Positions 7,609-17,098 are shown, numbered from the stretch's first letter. The stretch is DNA of 62,854 nt from Desulfobulbaceae bacterium BRH_c16a (GCA_000961725.1 LADS01000020.1:1-62854); one strand, 5' to 3'. The notes: generated by a model not told the origin, from the sequence alone. A program made the numbers and translations.

Positions 7609-8991
7609 ATGGCTACGCCTACAACAAATAGCATTTTGATAATAGATGATGAATTAAACATGCTCAATATGTTGTCCGCCTTTCTGCGTAAAGAAGGATA
7701 TACAATAGTAACTGCTGAAAATGGACGACAAGGCATTGAATTAGCTAAGAAAAATGATTTTGATTTTATCCTTTGCGATCTAAAAATGCCGGTGATGGAT
7801 GGCTTGCAGTTTTTAGCGGCAGCCAAAGAGTGTGAAATAGATTCAACCATCATCATGATGTCGGCTTTTGCTACCGTCGATTCAGCCGTTCAGGCCATGA
7901 AGTTTGGTGCTTACGATTTAATCACCAAACCTTTCAAACTCGATGAGGTTGTCTACGTTCTCGAAAAGGCCGCAGAGCGGGTACAGCTCAAAAAAGAGAA
8001 TCTTCATCTTCGCCAAAAAGTTGAGGAACTGGAACAAAATAAAGGTTTCAAGGACATAATCGGTTCGAGTCCGGCGATTACGGCTGTCCTCGATGCGGGA
8101 AGGCGAGTGGCTTGCTATGATACTACTGTGCTTATTACCGGAGAAAGCGGTACTGGAAAGGAGATGGTAGCCAGAGGGATTCACCAGTTAAGCAAGAGAG
8201 GCAATAAGCCTTTTATTTCCATTAACTGTGGAGCCATTCCTGAAAATTTGCTGGAAAGCGAATTTTTTGGATATATAAAAGGTGCTTTTACCGGAGCCGA
8301 CACCGACCGGAAAGGTTTATTCGAGGGGGCTAACGAGGGGACATTATTTCTTGACGAAATAGGCGAATTGCCGATGGGGCTGCAGGTGAAACTTCTCAGG
8401 GTCCTTCAAGAGCGGGAAGTCCGACCGCTCGGCGCGACCAGAAGCAGAAAGATCAATGTGCGAATGCTCGCTGCAACTGCTAAAAATCTGGCAGGCGAGG
8501 TTGAGCAAGGCAATTTCAGGCAGGATTTACTCTTTCGAATAAATGTTGTTGAACTTAAGATACCCCCCTTGCGCGAGCGTCTTGGTGATATCCCGCTTTT
8601 GGTCAATTCATTCTTGGCGAAGGACGGGATCAAAATGAATATTAAAATTAAAGGGATTACCCGAGATGCCCTTGCACTTCTATGTAGCTATGCCTGGGCC
8701 GGGAATGTCCGCGAATTAAAGAATGCTCTTGAGCATGCAATGATATTTTCAGAAAACGGGTGGATCGGTCCTAACGCACTCCCTGCAGATATCCTCGTCA
8801 ATAAGTGTGGGCCGACAAAAAATATGTTATCCGAAACCTTGTCCATCAAGGAAGGGAAGGTCTTGTTTGAGAGGTACCTCATTGAGAAGGTTCTCTTGCA
8901 AACCAAGGGAAACAAGACCCAAGCAGCAGAACTCTTAGAAATAAGTTATCCATCCCTTTTAGGCAAAATTAAAGAATACAAAATACATTGA
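7609..8991 (+). CDS. Sigma-54-dependent response regulator, PilR/NtrC-like
   Basis: This 460-residue activator has three domains: a receiver with acidic pocket IIDDE, phospho-acceptor Asp57 (ILCDLKMPVMDG) and Lys108; an AAA+ domain with Walker A GESGTGKE at 178-185, the sigma-54 contact loop GAFTGA at 225-230 and Walker B GTLFLDEIGE; and a C-terminal Fis-type helix-turn-helix (GNKTQAAELLEISYPSLLGK). All residues needed for sigma-54 activation are present. Partner kinase is the gene just upstream. A likely target is the sigma-54 promoter at 16832-16846 in front of the minor pilin operon. Confidence 0.92.
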   Translation: MATPTTNSILIIDDELNMLNMLSAFLRKEGYTIVTAENGRQGIELAKKNDFDFILCDLKMPVMDGLQFLAAAKECEIDSTIIMMSAFATVDSAVQAMKFGAYDLITKPFKLDEVVYVLEKAAERVQLKKENLHLRQKVEELEQNKGFKDIIGSSPAITAVLDAGRRVACYDTTVLITGESGTGKEMVARGIHQLSKRGNKPFISINCGAIPENLLESEFFGYIKGAFTGADTDRKGLFEGANEGTLFLDEIGELPMGLQVKLLRVLQEREVRPLGATRSRKINVRMLAATAKNLAGEVEQGNFRQDLLFRINVVELKIPPLRERLGDIPLLVNSFLAKDGIKMNIKIKGITRDALALLCSYAWAGNVRELKNALEHAMIFSENGWIGPNALPADILVNKCGPTKNMLSETLSIKEGKVLFERYLIEKVLLQTKGNKTQAAELLEISYPSLLGKIKEYKIH

Positions 8992-9022
8992 TCCTACATT
9001 ACTACGACGTGTACAGCTTTGA

Positions 9023-9041
9023 TTTTCCAAAATCCGGAAAA
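9023..9041. terminator. Weak bidirectional hairpin between convergent operons
   Basis: TTTTCC and GGAAAA arms flank a 7-nt loop in the 62-nt gap between the regulator and the converging minor pilin operon. The stem is short and AT-rich, so this is a tentative call. Confidence 0.3.
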
Positions 9042-9053
9042 AAACGATTCTTC

Positions 9054-9698
9054 CTAATAAACATAGACAGCTGATAATCTGGCGTTTTCTACTGGATTTA
9101 TTACGTTTTGCCCCTGGCTTTCTGTCTGGTAAAGATAAGGAATATGTTGGGGTGTAATTGTGCCGGCGTTGTTGTTGACTACACCGCCACCTTGCAGATT
9201 ATTGGCTGCCAAGCCACTGTTACCGCGGCTAGTGCTAACTATGGTGGTAGACACACTTATGTTGGGACTATTTGGAAATGCCAAAGTCACGGTCGCGTCG
9301 GTGGCGTTGAAAGGGACGGCAGAGTTAGGAAGAACGTCGGGATCGTAAGGCCAAAACCTATCTCTTATATCGCCTCTTGTGGTGAGTTTAGTGTTGAACT
9401 GTGCGTTTGTTATTCCTGGGTCGGTAGTGAATATTCCCCCATAATTACCCATGGCATCCAATCCAGTCCCCCCTAATCCTCTTTGGATGACTTCTTTGGT
9501 AAAGAAATTAATACCGCCGTGAGCGGTATCGAGTGCCATCTGATAGCGTTTTTTTGATCCACTGAGCCAGGTTCCGGTGTCCACCATAAAGAGAAGAGAT
9601 GCAACCATCAGCATGCCGATTAAGCCAAGCATGAGCGCTGAGACCAGAGCCATTCCTTTCTGATTGTTAACTATTTTTATAGTTCTATCAAATCGCAT
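9054..9698 (-). CDS. pilX: Minor pilin/assembly protein PilX-like
   Basis: This 214-residue protein is last in the minor pilin operon. Its N-terminus is a short charged leader followed by KGMALVSALMLGLIGMLMVA, the PilX-type start where the usual F-T-L-V-E is replaced by M-A-L-V. The rest is a single periplasmic domain without recognised motif. PilX is a minor pseudopilin that primes pilus assembly together with PilV, PilW, FimT/U and PilY1. The 24-nt gap to pilW and common direction support co-transcription. Assignment rests on the N-terminus and gene order. Confidence 0.75.
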   Translation of the reverse strand: MRFDRTIKIVNNQKGMALVSALMLGLIGMLMVASLLFMVDTGTWLSGSKKRYQMALDTAHGGINFFTKEVIQRGLGGTGLDAMGNYGGIFTTDPGITNAQFNTKLTTRGDIRDRFWPYDPDVLPNSAVPFNATDATVTLAFPNSPNISVSTTIVSTSRGNSGLAANNLQGGGVVNNNAGTITPQHIPYLYQTESQGQNVINPVENARLSAVYVY

Positions 9699-9722
9699 TT
9701 ATGTCCCTCATCATGAGCAATG

Positions 9723-10865
9723 TCATTTTAAGTTCTTTGGAGTTATTGCCATGCTTTCTATTTTCCATCGATAATTTGCCCAGTTTCCACCGATGGTCGC
9801 ATTTATGTCAAATAGCCGGCCCGCCACCAGTGTAACTCCATCCGCAGCCACTTCGCCAACGTTGATGGTTGGATTTGGATACGTGTATGTACGATCCAGC
9901 CCACCCTCATGGGAGAGTATAAAATAGCGGACCGCCTTGACCTGATCACGAATTTCTGCGGCGGAGAGTCCATTAAGGCCATTTGCGTTGACACGTAGAT
10001 CCCATCCCCCATCTCCATTGTTGTCCAGATAATAGACTATCTGGAAATCTGCCACGCAGTCGACTATTGGCATGATATTGAAATTATTATCGCCTTGATT
10101 AACTGTCGCCTTAAACAAGACACCTGTATTGGGTGCGCAGTGAGTGGGTACGTTGCCATTGTTTATATAATAATCTGTCCGATTGAACGGTCTGCTTATA
10201 TTGCCACCACCATCATTCAGCCCGTAGACTAAAAATCTTTCTCCATCCGGATCGTTAGGAGTGGCTATTGGAGCATAATTGGCCATTCCCGCCGCTGTCG
10301 GTTTGGTTACATAGTTTGAGGCATTCATAACCAATTGGCGCAACATCCCCGGGGAACTTTCTGGGCGAATGACTATTACGTTGTCAGCGTTTAAAAAAAT
10401 ATCACCACTCATAGACTGAATAGTAATATTTCTATTGATGTCTCGACCCACGTAGCCCCATTTTTGCCCGCTTACTCCTCGTATCACATTGGTGGCGCGT
10501 ATAACAAGATAGTCGGAAGCATTAAAGCTGGAGGCGGAGGCATCTTCACTTATGAGTGCTCTTGGTATATCATTGGGTGCATCCGCCATTGGGCCAGGCT
10601 CACTGTACGGAAGCGGCACTGCAGGGAATTGCCAAGGCAATCCAAAGCCTGCGTGTTCCAAGTCAGATCGCAATAGCCCCAGACCTATGCCCGCTTCAAT
10701 TTTTGTCTCGGCAATACTGGATTGTTGAGCGGTGTTGCGCATTGTCTGGGTGAAAGTTATGACTACCGCAGTCATGAGTATCCCCAAGATAGCCAGATAA
10801 ACGATTAACTCTACAAGAGAAAACCCGGATTCTTCGTGGGAAAAATTGCCTATAAAAAATTTCAT
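9723..10865 (-). CDS. pilW: Minor pilin PilW
   Basis: A 380-residue prepilin-like protein with leader ending in ESG|FSLVELIVYLAILGIL, a long hydrophobic helix and a large periplasmic domain; PilW proteins are the largest minor pilins, and the length fits. An Asp/Asn/Gly-rich loop (YYLDNNGDGGWDLRV) could bind calcium. It lies between pilV and pilX, the canonical order. It would sit at the pilus tip complex with PilV, PilX and PilY1. Confidence 0.83.
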   Translation of the reverse strand: MKFFIGNFSHEESGFSLVELIVYLAILGILMTAVVITFTQTMRNTAQQSSIAETKIEAGIGLGLLRSDLEHAGFGLPWQFPAVPLPYSEPGPMADAPNDIPRALISEDASASSFNASDYLVIRATNVIRGVSGQKWGYVGRDINRNITIQSMSGDIFLNADNVIVIRPESSPGMLRQLVMNASNYVTKPTAAGMANYAPIATPNDPDGERFLVYGLNDGGGNISRPFNRTDYYINNGNVPTHCAPNTGVLFKATVNQGDNNFNIMPIVDCVADFQIVYYLDNNGDGGWDLRVNANGLNGLSAAEIRDQVKAVRYFILSHEGGLDRTYTYPNPTINVGEVAADGVTLVAGRLFDINATIGGNWANYRWKIESMAITPKNLK

Positions 10866-10874
10866 GGTTGACCT

Positions 10875-11327
10875 TTAATCACCCTGCACGATTATTGTGC
10901 TCAATGATGTTTGACGGTTCATGTTCGTGGGTGCCATCGGGGCGTTGTTTCCAATGTTCCATCCCACAGCCACATCTATGCGTAAAAGCGCTGTGGAAGT
11001 TGATGGTATGTTGGTTATTTGTGTCGATCTTGCAAATGTGGCACTGCTACTCCGCATGTTCACTGTGATAGCTGCAGGCGCAGACCAAGGTGCCGGTGCA
11101 AGAGCAGCTGAAGTGCCAAGGACGGAAAACTGTTCAGCCTTGAGCCGGCTTAATTCATCTTCCGCCAGTCTAAGGGCTTCGTCACGAAATATATTCCCAT
11201 TATGGGTCCTAAGTGCGGCTATTTCCCCTTGAGCAAGTCCCAGCATAATCACCATGAAGATGAGCAGGGCGATCATAACCTCCACCAGGGTGAAACCATG
11301 ATGTGATGGTTTTTTATCGTTGAACAC
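10875..11327 (-). CDS. pilV: Minor pilin PilV
   Basis: A 150-residue prepilin with cleavage motif HHG|FTLVEVMIALLIFMVIML; the VEVMIALLIF core is typical of PilV. The start overlaps the upstream fimT gene by 14 nt, indicating translational coupling, and pilW follows after 9 nt. Mature protein would be about 138 residues. It acts in the initiation complex of the type IV pilus. Confidence 0.82.
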   Translation of the reverse strand: MFNDKKPSHHGFTLVEVMIALLIFMVIMLGLAQGEIAALRTHNGNIFRDEALRLAEDELSRLKAEQFSVLGTSAALAPAPWSAPAAITVNMRSSSATFARSTQITNIPSTSTALLRIDVAVGWNIGNNAPMAPTNMNRQTSLSTIIVQGD

Positions 11328-11799
11328 AATTTCCTCCTGTCATTATGCCTATGTTGATTCGAGTGGCCGCTATCACGATACAGTCCATGGCCGGTGTTGT
11401 ACCGGCTGAAAAACCGGCTACGCTTATGGTCTGATTGTTGTTGGTCAGTCCTCTTCTGTCGAAAGCGACCGTATTACCGACACAGGGGTTGATGCCGCAG
11501 TTAATAGTAAATCGCGGGTATCTTTTTGTTACAGCGACGCCATCTATGATGTTGTTTCCGTCTGCATCCGCACCGGTCTGCACTTGATTGGCGGCTATAA
11601 CGACCAAGCGGGGCATATTGGTAGTTGATGCATCGTTTCTTGCCCTCATCAGCATGGAATATATCTCTTTCATGTTCGACTCAACCGTATATTTCTCATT
11701 GAGTTGGGTGAAATTCAGAGTGACCATCGCCAGAATAATTCCTATTAAGACTACAACTACCATGAGTTCAACAAGGGTAAAGCCGCTTTGAGACTTCAT
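11314..11799 (-). CDS. Minor pilin FimT/FimU-like (GspH family)
   Basis: A 161-residue prepilin with a six-residue leader and cleavage at SG|FTLVELMVVVVLIGII, followed by the GspH/FimT-type globular domain (KEIYSMLMRARNDASTTN is the usual helix after the core). It has a few Cys residues (CGINPC, then C near the end) that may form disulphides. It is second gene downstream of orf126, one base after pilY1. FimT and FimU cannot be told apart here. Confidence 0.78.
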   Translation of the reverse strand: MKSQSGFTLVELMVVVVLIGIILAMVTLNFTQLNEKYTVESNMKEIYSMLMRARNDASTTNMPRLVVIAANQVQTGADADGNNIIDGVAVTKRYPRFTINCGINPCVGNTVAFDRRGLTNNNQTISVAGFSAGTTPAMDCIVIAATRINIGIMTGGNCVQR

Positions 11800-11800
11800 A

Positions 11801-14800
11801 TCATTGTTCCTGTATATGCATGAATCTTTTTGTGGGGCTAGGGTTGGTGATAACCATAAGGCCCTGTCCAGTTGGCGGAATACCTTGGAAGCCTACAGTA
11901 CGTCTATTGTTATTTTCAGAGAAAGTGTTTGGATCAGCCAGATCAATTTCCTTGATTTCGCCGGTTGAAACCTGCACTAAGGCTTTACCTTGCATTTTAT
12001 ACGACACTTTATCTCCCGTTTTATAGTCCAACGCCCATAAATAAGTTGTCCCACCATAACCGCAGATATCGGATGTAGGAGCGAAACTCAGGAAATAAAT
12101 GGCGCCAAGGGTATCCGGGGTAGGGTTCGAAATCACTCGTTCGGCACCTATTGCTGTCGAAGATAAATCCAGGTTGACATACCAGCCTGTATCAGTGTCT
12201 GCTAATGCTCCCGGAGAAGAAGTTTGGTCCTTAAGGTTGGCCAGTGTGGTTGAAATGCTGCAGGCGGGAAGGACATTATAATCTATTGCTGACAAGGTCA
12301 GGGGATCGTCGACATAGCACGGTTCTTCAATACCAAAAAGTTTACGGCGAGTGGTCAGATCATCCTGCTTGTGGAAATATCTGCCCTCTGCAAAGTACAG
12401 CCAGAGCTTTCCGCTTTTTCGATCAAGGAGATTCACGACCGATGTGGTAACCGGTCCAGTATTGTTGATGACAGTGCTGGTCGTCCAGTTTGCAGGATCG
12501 ATATCGTCATTGATTACCAGTCTGAGAACTCCACCGCTCGTAGTGTTCTGGACATATCCAATATAAACGACATCATCCTGATAATGGCCTTCATCCTGGC
12601 GATTGCTTTTTTCCAGATCAACCGAGTTGGAGGATATCGATCCTGCAAAGGCATTGGCGATGCCGGTGTCTATGGTCCGCAGCAAAGCACCTGTCTTGAG
12701 ATCAAGGATGAAAAGCCTGAGATTCTGATTAGAAGTGCCTTTGAAATCCTTGGTGGCGATGGGGCCGGTCGAGCCTGATGCCAGGATGGCGAACCATCGG
12801 CCATTTACCTCTACGCATTCTCCATCTAGAGGACAATCGCTGTCTACGCTACATGTAGCATTGTTGGTGGTACAACTTTTTCCCTTGCCAACTTTGACAA
12901 TTGCCGGGCCGACATTGGTGACGCCGAGATTGGGGTCATTGAACTCCCATAATAATTTGGGATCATCCTGCTGGGTCATAGGATCTTCCGGGTTGGTCAC
13001 ATCAAGAGCGAAATATGAGGACCAACCTACCGGAGAGCCATTGACTTCCAAAGGCGTTTTGACACAATTAGAATTAGCGACGCTACTGGTACCTCCGCCA
13101 ATTCCCATGCTGCCTATCACGACACTTCGCCAACTGGAGGATAAGGCATTGGTTTGCTTGGCACAGTTCCAGTACGCTGTCTCACTGCAATTTATGCTTG
13201 CGTCTACCAGGGACACCGGACCGTCCACCATGTAGATGTGACAATAGTCAGGATTAGAGAGGTGTTGCAGGTAAGGCAGGACATTTTTCGGAATATATGC
13301 CCAGCTTTCAGTGCCGATACCGCCAACGCCTGTTGTCCCTTCAAGTCTTCCGACTTGCCACCATTGTTTTATTCCCGGCCAATTTTGCACGACCTTGCCA
13401 AGTCTGAAAGCATGGAACATGCCATCATTGGAGCCAACAAATACGCGCTGTCTTTCTTTATACTCATCGGTGGAAATGAAATCGAAATAAGTGCGATCCC
13501 CATACCCGATTGGTGGCGGTATATTATAATTATTCAAGGGGCTTGGTCCCATAATCCGAGGAGTTGAGGAGACCACATCCCCCAGTTTCCAGGTGTGTGT
13601 TTCTTCCGCACAATCACCAACGGTGCCACCGCAATCGGTATCCGTGGAACATGGATTTCTGGTTGACATGCAGACTTTCATCGGCACGGTCCTGTTTCTG
13701 GCGGCAACACAGATGTCGCCACTGCCGCTGCAATCGGTATCTGCAGTACACGGGATCCTGGTTACAGAGCAGAGTTTGGAAAAGTCATTTCCGCGAATAT
13801 AATTGATGGTCGCATTGGCGGCACCATCAATTGCGGTCTGCCCCAGGTAATCATCAAGCAGATCCTTATTTGATGTTTCAAACGAAATGAGAGTAGATCC
13901 ATCTAACGAAGTTTTGATCGTTCTGGCGGTCGGCTCAGTCCACCAGAGATTGACTCCGGCCCGCCAGATTGCCTTGGCGTCTTCAATTGGGATTGTATCA
14001 ACTATAGTGTCGCAATCACCATCGCCATCGGTGTCCTGACAACGTGCAGCCAAAGTCTTCTGCTGCCCTGAATCGAAATAGAACTGGGTGATATAGTCGG
14101 TTTTAAGATCAAGCAGAGTGTTGTCGCTATTGTCCCGGATCGTGTCTTCGCGAATCTGGGCATTTTCGAAATACGGATCAAAATAATACCAGTAATTCAT
14201 CAAATCGCTTGTCCATGTGATATCGGCGGAGGATGTAAAAGATCGTTTGGGATAGAAAAGCGACTGCACAAGATTGGCGCCGCTGCCTTCGCTGGAACTC
14301 AGTACCGATACTGCCGTACTTGAGGCCGCTCTCTTTACTATGTCATATATTGCCTGCTTAATGTTTTGCTCAAGTGCATAGCCGTCATCGCCCTCGTAGT
14401 AGGTGAGGGGAAGATCCAGGCCATCGGATGTAATAACTCCGTTTCCGTTGGAATCCTTGTAACACTCTGCCGGGTTGGTAGTGCAATCCGGTTTGTTATT
14501 ACCATTGTTATCTACAAAACCGCCATAAATGGCCGCGTCTTTGAGCAACGTTGAGCCGGTACCAAACATGAATACTGGATAGAGAAAGACATTCTGCATA
14601 CCTGGGAGGCTCTTCCGCCAAGTGGTCGGTACATCAGTCTCTGCTCCAGGTCTCATGTCATTGGTTCTTGCCCAGTAGGCCACATCGATCATATAATCCG
14701 TACCTTGGTCGGTATATGTTGTGCCGATGGGGGTGCCGGCAAATCTGGGGTTCGGATTATTCGGTGTTCCCCCAAACCCGGAACAGCCCTTGATATTTGT

Positions 14801-16390
14801 TGCTGTGCATGCGGCGTAAGGCGATGTCGTCGAAGTCCCCGGCATACTTTGGTCTTTAGTCGATTCGCCGTCCGTCAGGAACAGTATGAACGATTTGGCG
14901 CAAGATACATACATGTTTGTCAGGCTGGAGTCCAAGTCCGTGAATTTGTAGGCGTAGGGATCGCGATAGATATTATTGGAGCCAAAGTCGCCGGTGCCCA
15001 CGCTGTAATCAGCTGGGGAGTTAGAATAATATGGTGAATCCTGTCTGAAATACCCGACCATCTCACGTAGTGTTTCGCCCAGAGGTGTCCAGGTGTTTGG
15101 TGTCATGTTGTGGATTGAAGTGATCATATTGGTAGGCGAACCGTAGCCGACATAGGTGTCCACTTGGCCTGCATTATTATTATTATAATAAGCAAGCCCA
15201 AATCTTACTTCATTGTCGAGGTTGTCTATGAGTCCTTCCGCCTTGATCATCCCTTGATCAACAATTATGTTGTAAGGACCACCACTTGGATGAGTAATCT
15301 CAATCTGAAGATATACCTGGGTCACCCGTATAGTGTTTGCTGAGTAATTAGATCCCGCCTTCACGCCGAAACCCTCTAGATTATCTGAAGTCGCTATCTG
15401 TTGAATTTCATCCCATGTCCATGCTGCATTGGTCGATGGGTTCGTCTCCCATGTAAAAATAAGGGGAGAGTTCTCTGGGTATGATGTGCCGAGCGCAATC
15501 GTTGGACTTTCAAAATCTACTCCACCTATTCTGAGCACGCCTCGTAATAGTCTTTGCTGATTTACCTCTTTCCTCGCTCTGGTATATACTTTTACAGTTA
15601 GAATGCCAGCAGGGGTTGCCTGCGTATAGTCGAAATCCATGATAACCGGAGCCAAGTTGTCGGGATTTGCGATAGCAACATTTGTGATATAATCTGTGTT
15701 GCCATTGCCAGTCCCTGTTTCGTCAACTTTGTCGCTTGCTGGTGAAGTAGCCCAACTGCCTATATCAATATCATTTTTGGGTCGAGTAATAAATTGTTCA
15801 GTCCCATCATTACTATTAACAGTAAATTCACTTCTAATATTTCTTGCAAAGTTATAATCGCCGACAAATGGGTAAATAAAACCTCCGGAACTAGTGTCAA
15901 AGTCTTTATTAAAAGATCTATCGCAACCGGTTTCACCATCCAACTTTACCGTGTTTCCGGAATTGGGTGACCGTGGATTTGCTTTGCCGCCGATGAGAAG
16001 CTTTTTCGACACCTCCGTTCGTCGCATAGTGACCCAGTTGAGGAAGCTGCCGTTGGCAATGGGATTAGCAACAGTGCCCGTGGTCATGGCCGAAGTAGTA
16101 ATTTCCCATCTTCCATTGCTGGTATATTGGTAATTCTTTGTTCCATCAAAGTATCCGTAATAGAGCCCGCTATTGAACTGTGATGTATCATAGTCTCCTG
16201 AATATGCTTGGCCGCACATACTGCCTGAGTTATCCAGGACAATAAGGATATTCGGTGAAATGGACTGGGCTACAAAGGGCGGAGTAACACAATATTCATC
16301 CATGGCCGCGAAGGAAGAAACAGGTATGGCCAGCGACAGGAAAAACAGGGACTGCAAAACCATTTTGAAAACCGAAGTGTTTAACTTCAT
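11801..16390 (-). CDS. pilY1: Pilus tip adhesin/assembly factor PilY1
   Basis: This 1529-residue protein has a signal peptide (residues 1-28, ending SSFA) and a von Willebrand A domain with a complete metal-ion site start D53-N-S55-G-S57 in ILIVLDNSGSM. The C-terminal half is the PilY1 beta-propeller region (from about residue 930; RVFVGSNDGMFHAF, WAYIPKNVLPYL, SVVIGSMGIGGG). Asp-rich loops such as DTDGDGDCDT and DNNGNNKPDC are likely calcium sites. Unusual are three cysteine-rich inserts around residues 870, 917 and 1180 sharing the pattern C-x(4-6)-D-x-D-C-x(4-6)-G-x-C. It is the largest gene of the operon and overlaps the preceding orf by 4 nt. PilY1 acts in pilus extension, adhesion and surface sensing. 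Confidence 0.93.
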   Translation of the reverse strand: MKLNTSVFKMVLQSLFFLSLAIPVSSFAAMDEYCVTPPFVAQSISPNILIVLDNSGSMCGQAYSGDYDTSQFNSGLYYGYFDGTKNYQYTSNGRWEITTSAMTTGTVANPIANGSFLNWVTMRRTEVSKKLLIGGKANPRSPNSGNTVKLDGETGCDRSFNKDFDTSSGGFIYPFVGDYNFARNIRSEFTVNSNDGTEQFITRPKNDIDIGSWATSPASDKVDETGTGNGNTDYITNVAIANPDNLAPVIMDFDYTQATPAGILTVKVYTRARKEVNQQRLLRGVLRIGGVDFESPTIALGTSYPENSPLIFTWETNPSTNAAWTWDEIQQIATSDNLEGFGVKAGSNYSANTIRVTQVYLQIEITHPSGGPYNIIVDQGMIKAEGLIDNLDNEVRFGLAYYNNNNAGQVDTYVGYGSPTNMITSIHNMTPNTWTPLGETLREMVGYFRQDSPYYSNSPADYSVGTGDFGSNNIYRDPYAYKFTDLDSSLTNMYVSCAKSFILFLTDGESTKDQSMPGTSTTSPYAACTATNIKGCSGFGGTPNNPNPRFAGTPIGTTYTDQGTDYMIDVAYWARTNDMRPGAETDVPTTWRKSLPGMQNVFLYPVFMFGTGSTLLKDAAIYGGFVDNNGNNKPDCTTNPAECYKDSNGNGVITSDGLDLPLTYYEGDDGYALEQNIKQAIYDIVKRAASSTAVSVLSSSEGSGANLVQSLFYPKRSFTSSADITWTSDLMNYWYYFDPYFENAQIREDTIRDNSDNTLLDLKTDYITQFYFDSGQQKTLAARCQDTDGDGDCDTIVDTIPIEDAKAIWRAGVNLWWTEPTARTIKTSLDGSTLISFETSNKDLLDDYLGQTAIDGAANATINYIRGNDFSKLCSVTRIPCTADTDCSGSGDICVAARNRTVPMKVCMSTRNPCSTDTDCGGTVGDCAEETHTWKLGDVVSSTPRIMGPSPLNNYNIPPPIGYGDRTYFDFISTDEYKERQRVFVGSNDGMFHAFRLGKVVQNWPGIKQWWQVGRLEGTTGVGGIGTESWAYIPKNVLPYLQHLSNPDYCHIYMVDGPVSLVDASINCSETAYWNCAKQTNALSSSWRSVVIGSMGIGGGTSSVANSNCVKTPLEVNGSPVGWSSYFALDVTNPEDPMTQQDDPKLLWEFNDPNLGVTNVGPAIVKVGKGKSCTTNNATCSVDSDCPLDGECVEVNGRWFAILASGSTGPIATKDFKGTSNQNLRLFILDLKTGALLRTIDTGIANAFAGSISSNSVDLEKSNRQDEGHYQDDVVYIGYVQNTTSGGVLRLVINDDIDPANWTTSTVINNTGPVTTSVVNLLDRKSGKLWLYFAEGRYFHKQDDLTTRRKLFGIEEPCYVDDPLTLSAIDYNVLPACSISTTLANLKDQTSSPGALADTDTGWYVNLDLSSTAIGAERVISNPTPDTLGAIYFLSFAPTSDICGYGGTTYLWALDYKTGDKVSYKMQGKALVQVSTGEIKEIDLADPNTFSENNNRRTVGFQGIPPTGQGLMVITNPSPTKRFMHIQEQ

Positions 16391-16767
16391 TGCTTACTCC
16401 TTTCTGTGCTGCTTTTCTTTTCTTCGATGAACACGATAGTTGGAGACATCGTTTTTGGAGCACTTTTCATGTAACTGTATTCAAATTTTATTTCTGTCGG
16501 AATGGTAAGCTTGTCCAGCGAGGTTTGCATGCCTGCCGCGTCAACCACAAGAACAGAGGGAGCGATCATATACCCTCTATCGTTTATGATGGCAGTGTCG
16601 TTATTTTCTATACTGGTTAACGCGCCACTTTCATGATATCTAAGCGAGTCGCCGCTGGCTGCCACATGAGTGCCTCCTATAAAGAGGATAGACATTAAGA
16701 TTAACGGCATTAGCACGATGCGACATTCATTGCTTCCTGTGTAATGTCGAGAATTAGCTGTTTTCAT
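16387..16767 (-). CDS. Conserved small exported protein heading the minor pilin operon
   Basis: This 126-residue protein has a basic N-terminus and one hydrophobic segment (about 18-37, IVLMPLILMSILFIGG) consistent with a signal peptide, then a small periplasmic domain with IIAPS-like strand residues (YMIAPSVLVVDAAG) and a Lys/Glu-rich tail. No catalytic motif and no Cys in the mature part. It overlaps pilY1 by 4 nt and is first after the sigma-54 promoter, so it is very likely part of the pilus tip pathway. I do not recognise a named family; function unknown. Confidence 0.7.
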   Translation of the reverse strand: MKTANSRHYTGSNECRIVLMPLILMSILFIGGTHVAASGDSLRYHESGALTSIENNDTAIINDRGYMIAPSVLVVDAAGMQTSLDKLTIPTEIKFEYSYMKSAPKTMSPTIVFIEEKKSSTERSKQ

Positions 16768-16831
16768 ATGTACCTCTAAACGGTCGGTTGGTTAAATATA
16801 GCGGAATTTAACAATCATTCCGAAGAGTAGA

Positions 16832-16846
16832 GCAATAATCGAGCCA
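16832..16846 (-). promoter_or_regulatory. Sigma-54 (-24/-12) promoter of the minor pilin operon
   Basis: The reverse strand reads TGGCTCGATTATTGC, matching the consensus TGGCAC-N5-TTGC at nine of ten fixed bases with exact spacing between GG and GC. It lies 65 nt upstream of the first gene of the pilY1 operon, giving a leader of about 54 nt. A sigma-54 activator with GAFTGA motif is encoded 8 kb away in the same cluster. Confidence 0.8.
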
Positions 16847-16868
16847 TGAAGTTGTTTGGATAAGACTG

Positions 16869-16958
16869 GGAATTCTAGAAAATAATTCTTCAGTGGAAAC
16901 ATTAACTTACTAGAGTTAATAGGGAATTATGGAGAGGTGGCCGCAAAGCGGGTACTCC
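16869..16958. other. Run of three small hairpins in the sat/pilY1-operon spacer
   Basis: In order: GAATT/AATTC, ATTAACT/AGTTAAT (16901-16920), and a longer hairpin at 16931-16958 with GGAG...CTCC outer arms and a CCGC-AAA-GCGG tip. The last contains CGCAAAGC, as in c-di-GMP-I (GEMM) aptamers, but the other conserved GEMM blocks (GGGCAAACC, GAAA tetraloop) are absent. They lie just upstream of the sigma-54 promoter, where enhancer-binding sites are expected. The remaining 603-nt spacer is AT-rich with no gene I can support. Confidence 0.35.
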
Positions 16959-17098
16959 TTGCATTATAAAATAAATTTATATTTATTAAAAAAATTACCA
17001 AATGCTGTACGGATAATATCCTTCTTAATCCATTAAAAAAATCATAGAGATTAAAGTGGAGACTAAGTCACGATCAAAAATACATTGAATTTGAGCTG

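Noticed and set aside
16931..16958. c-di-GMP-I riboswitch
   Set aside because: Only the CGCAAAGC block fits; GGGCAAACC, the GAAA tetraloop and the pairing pattern are missing.
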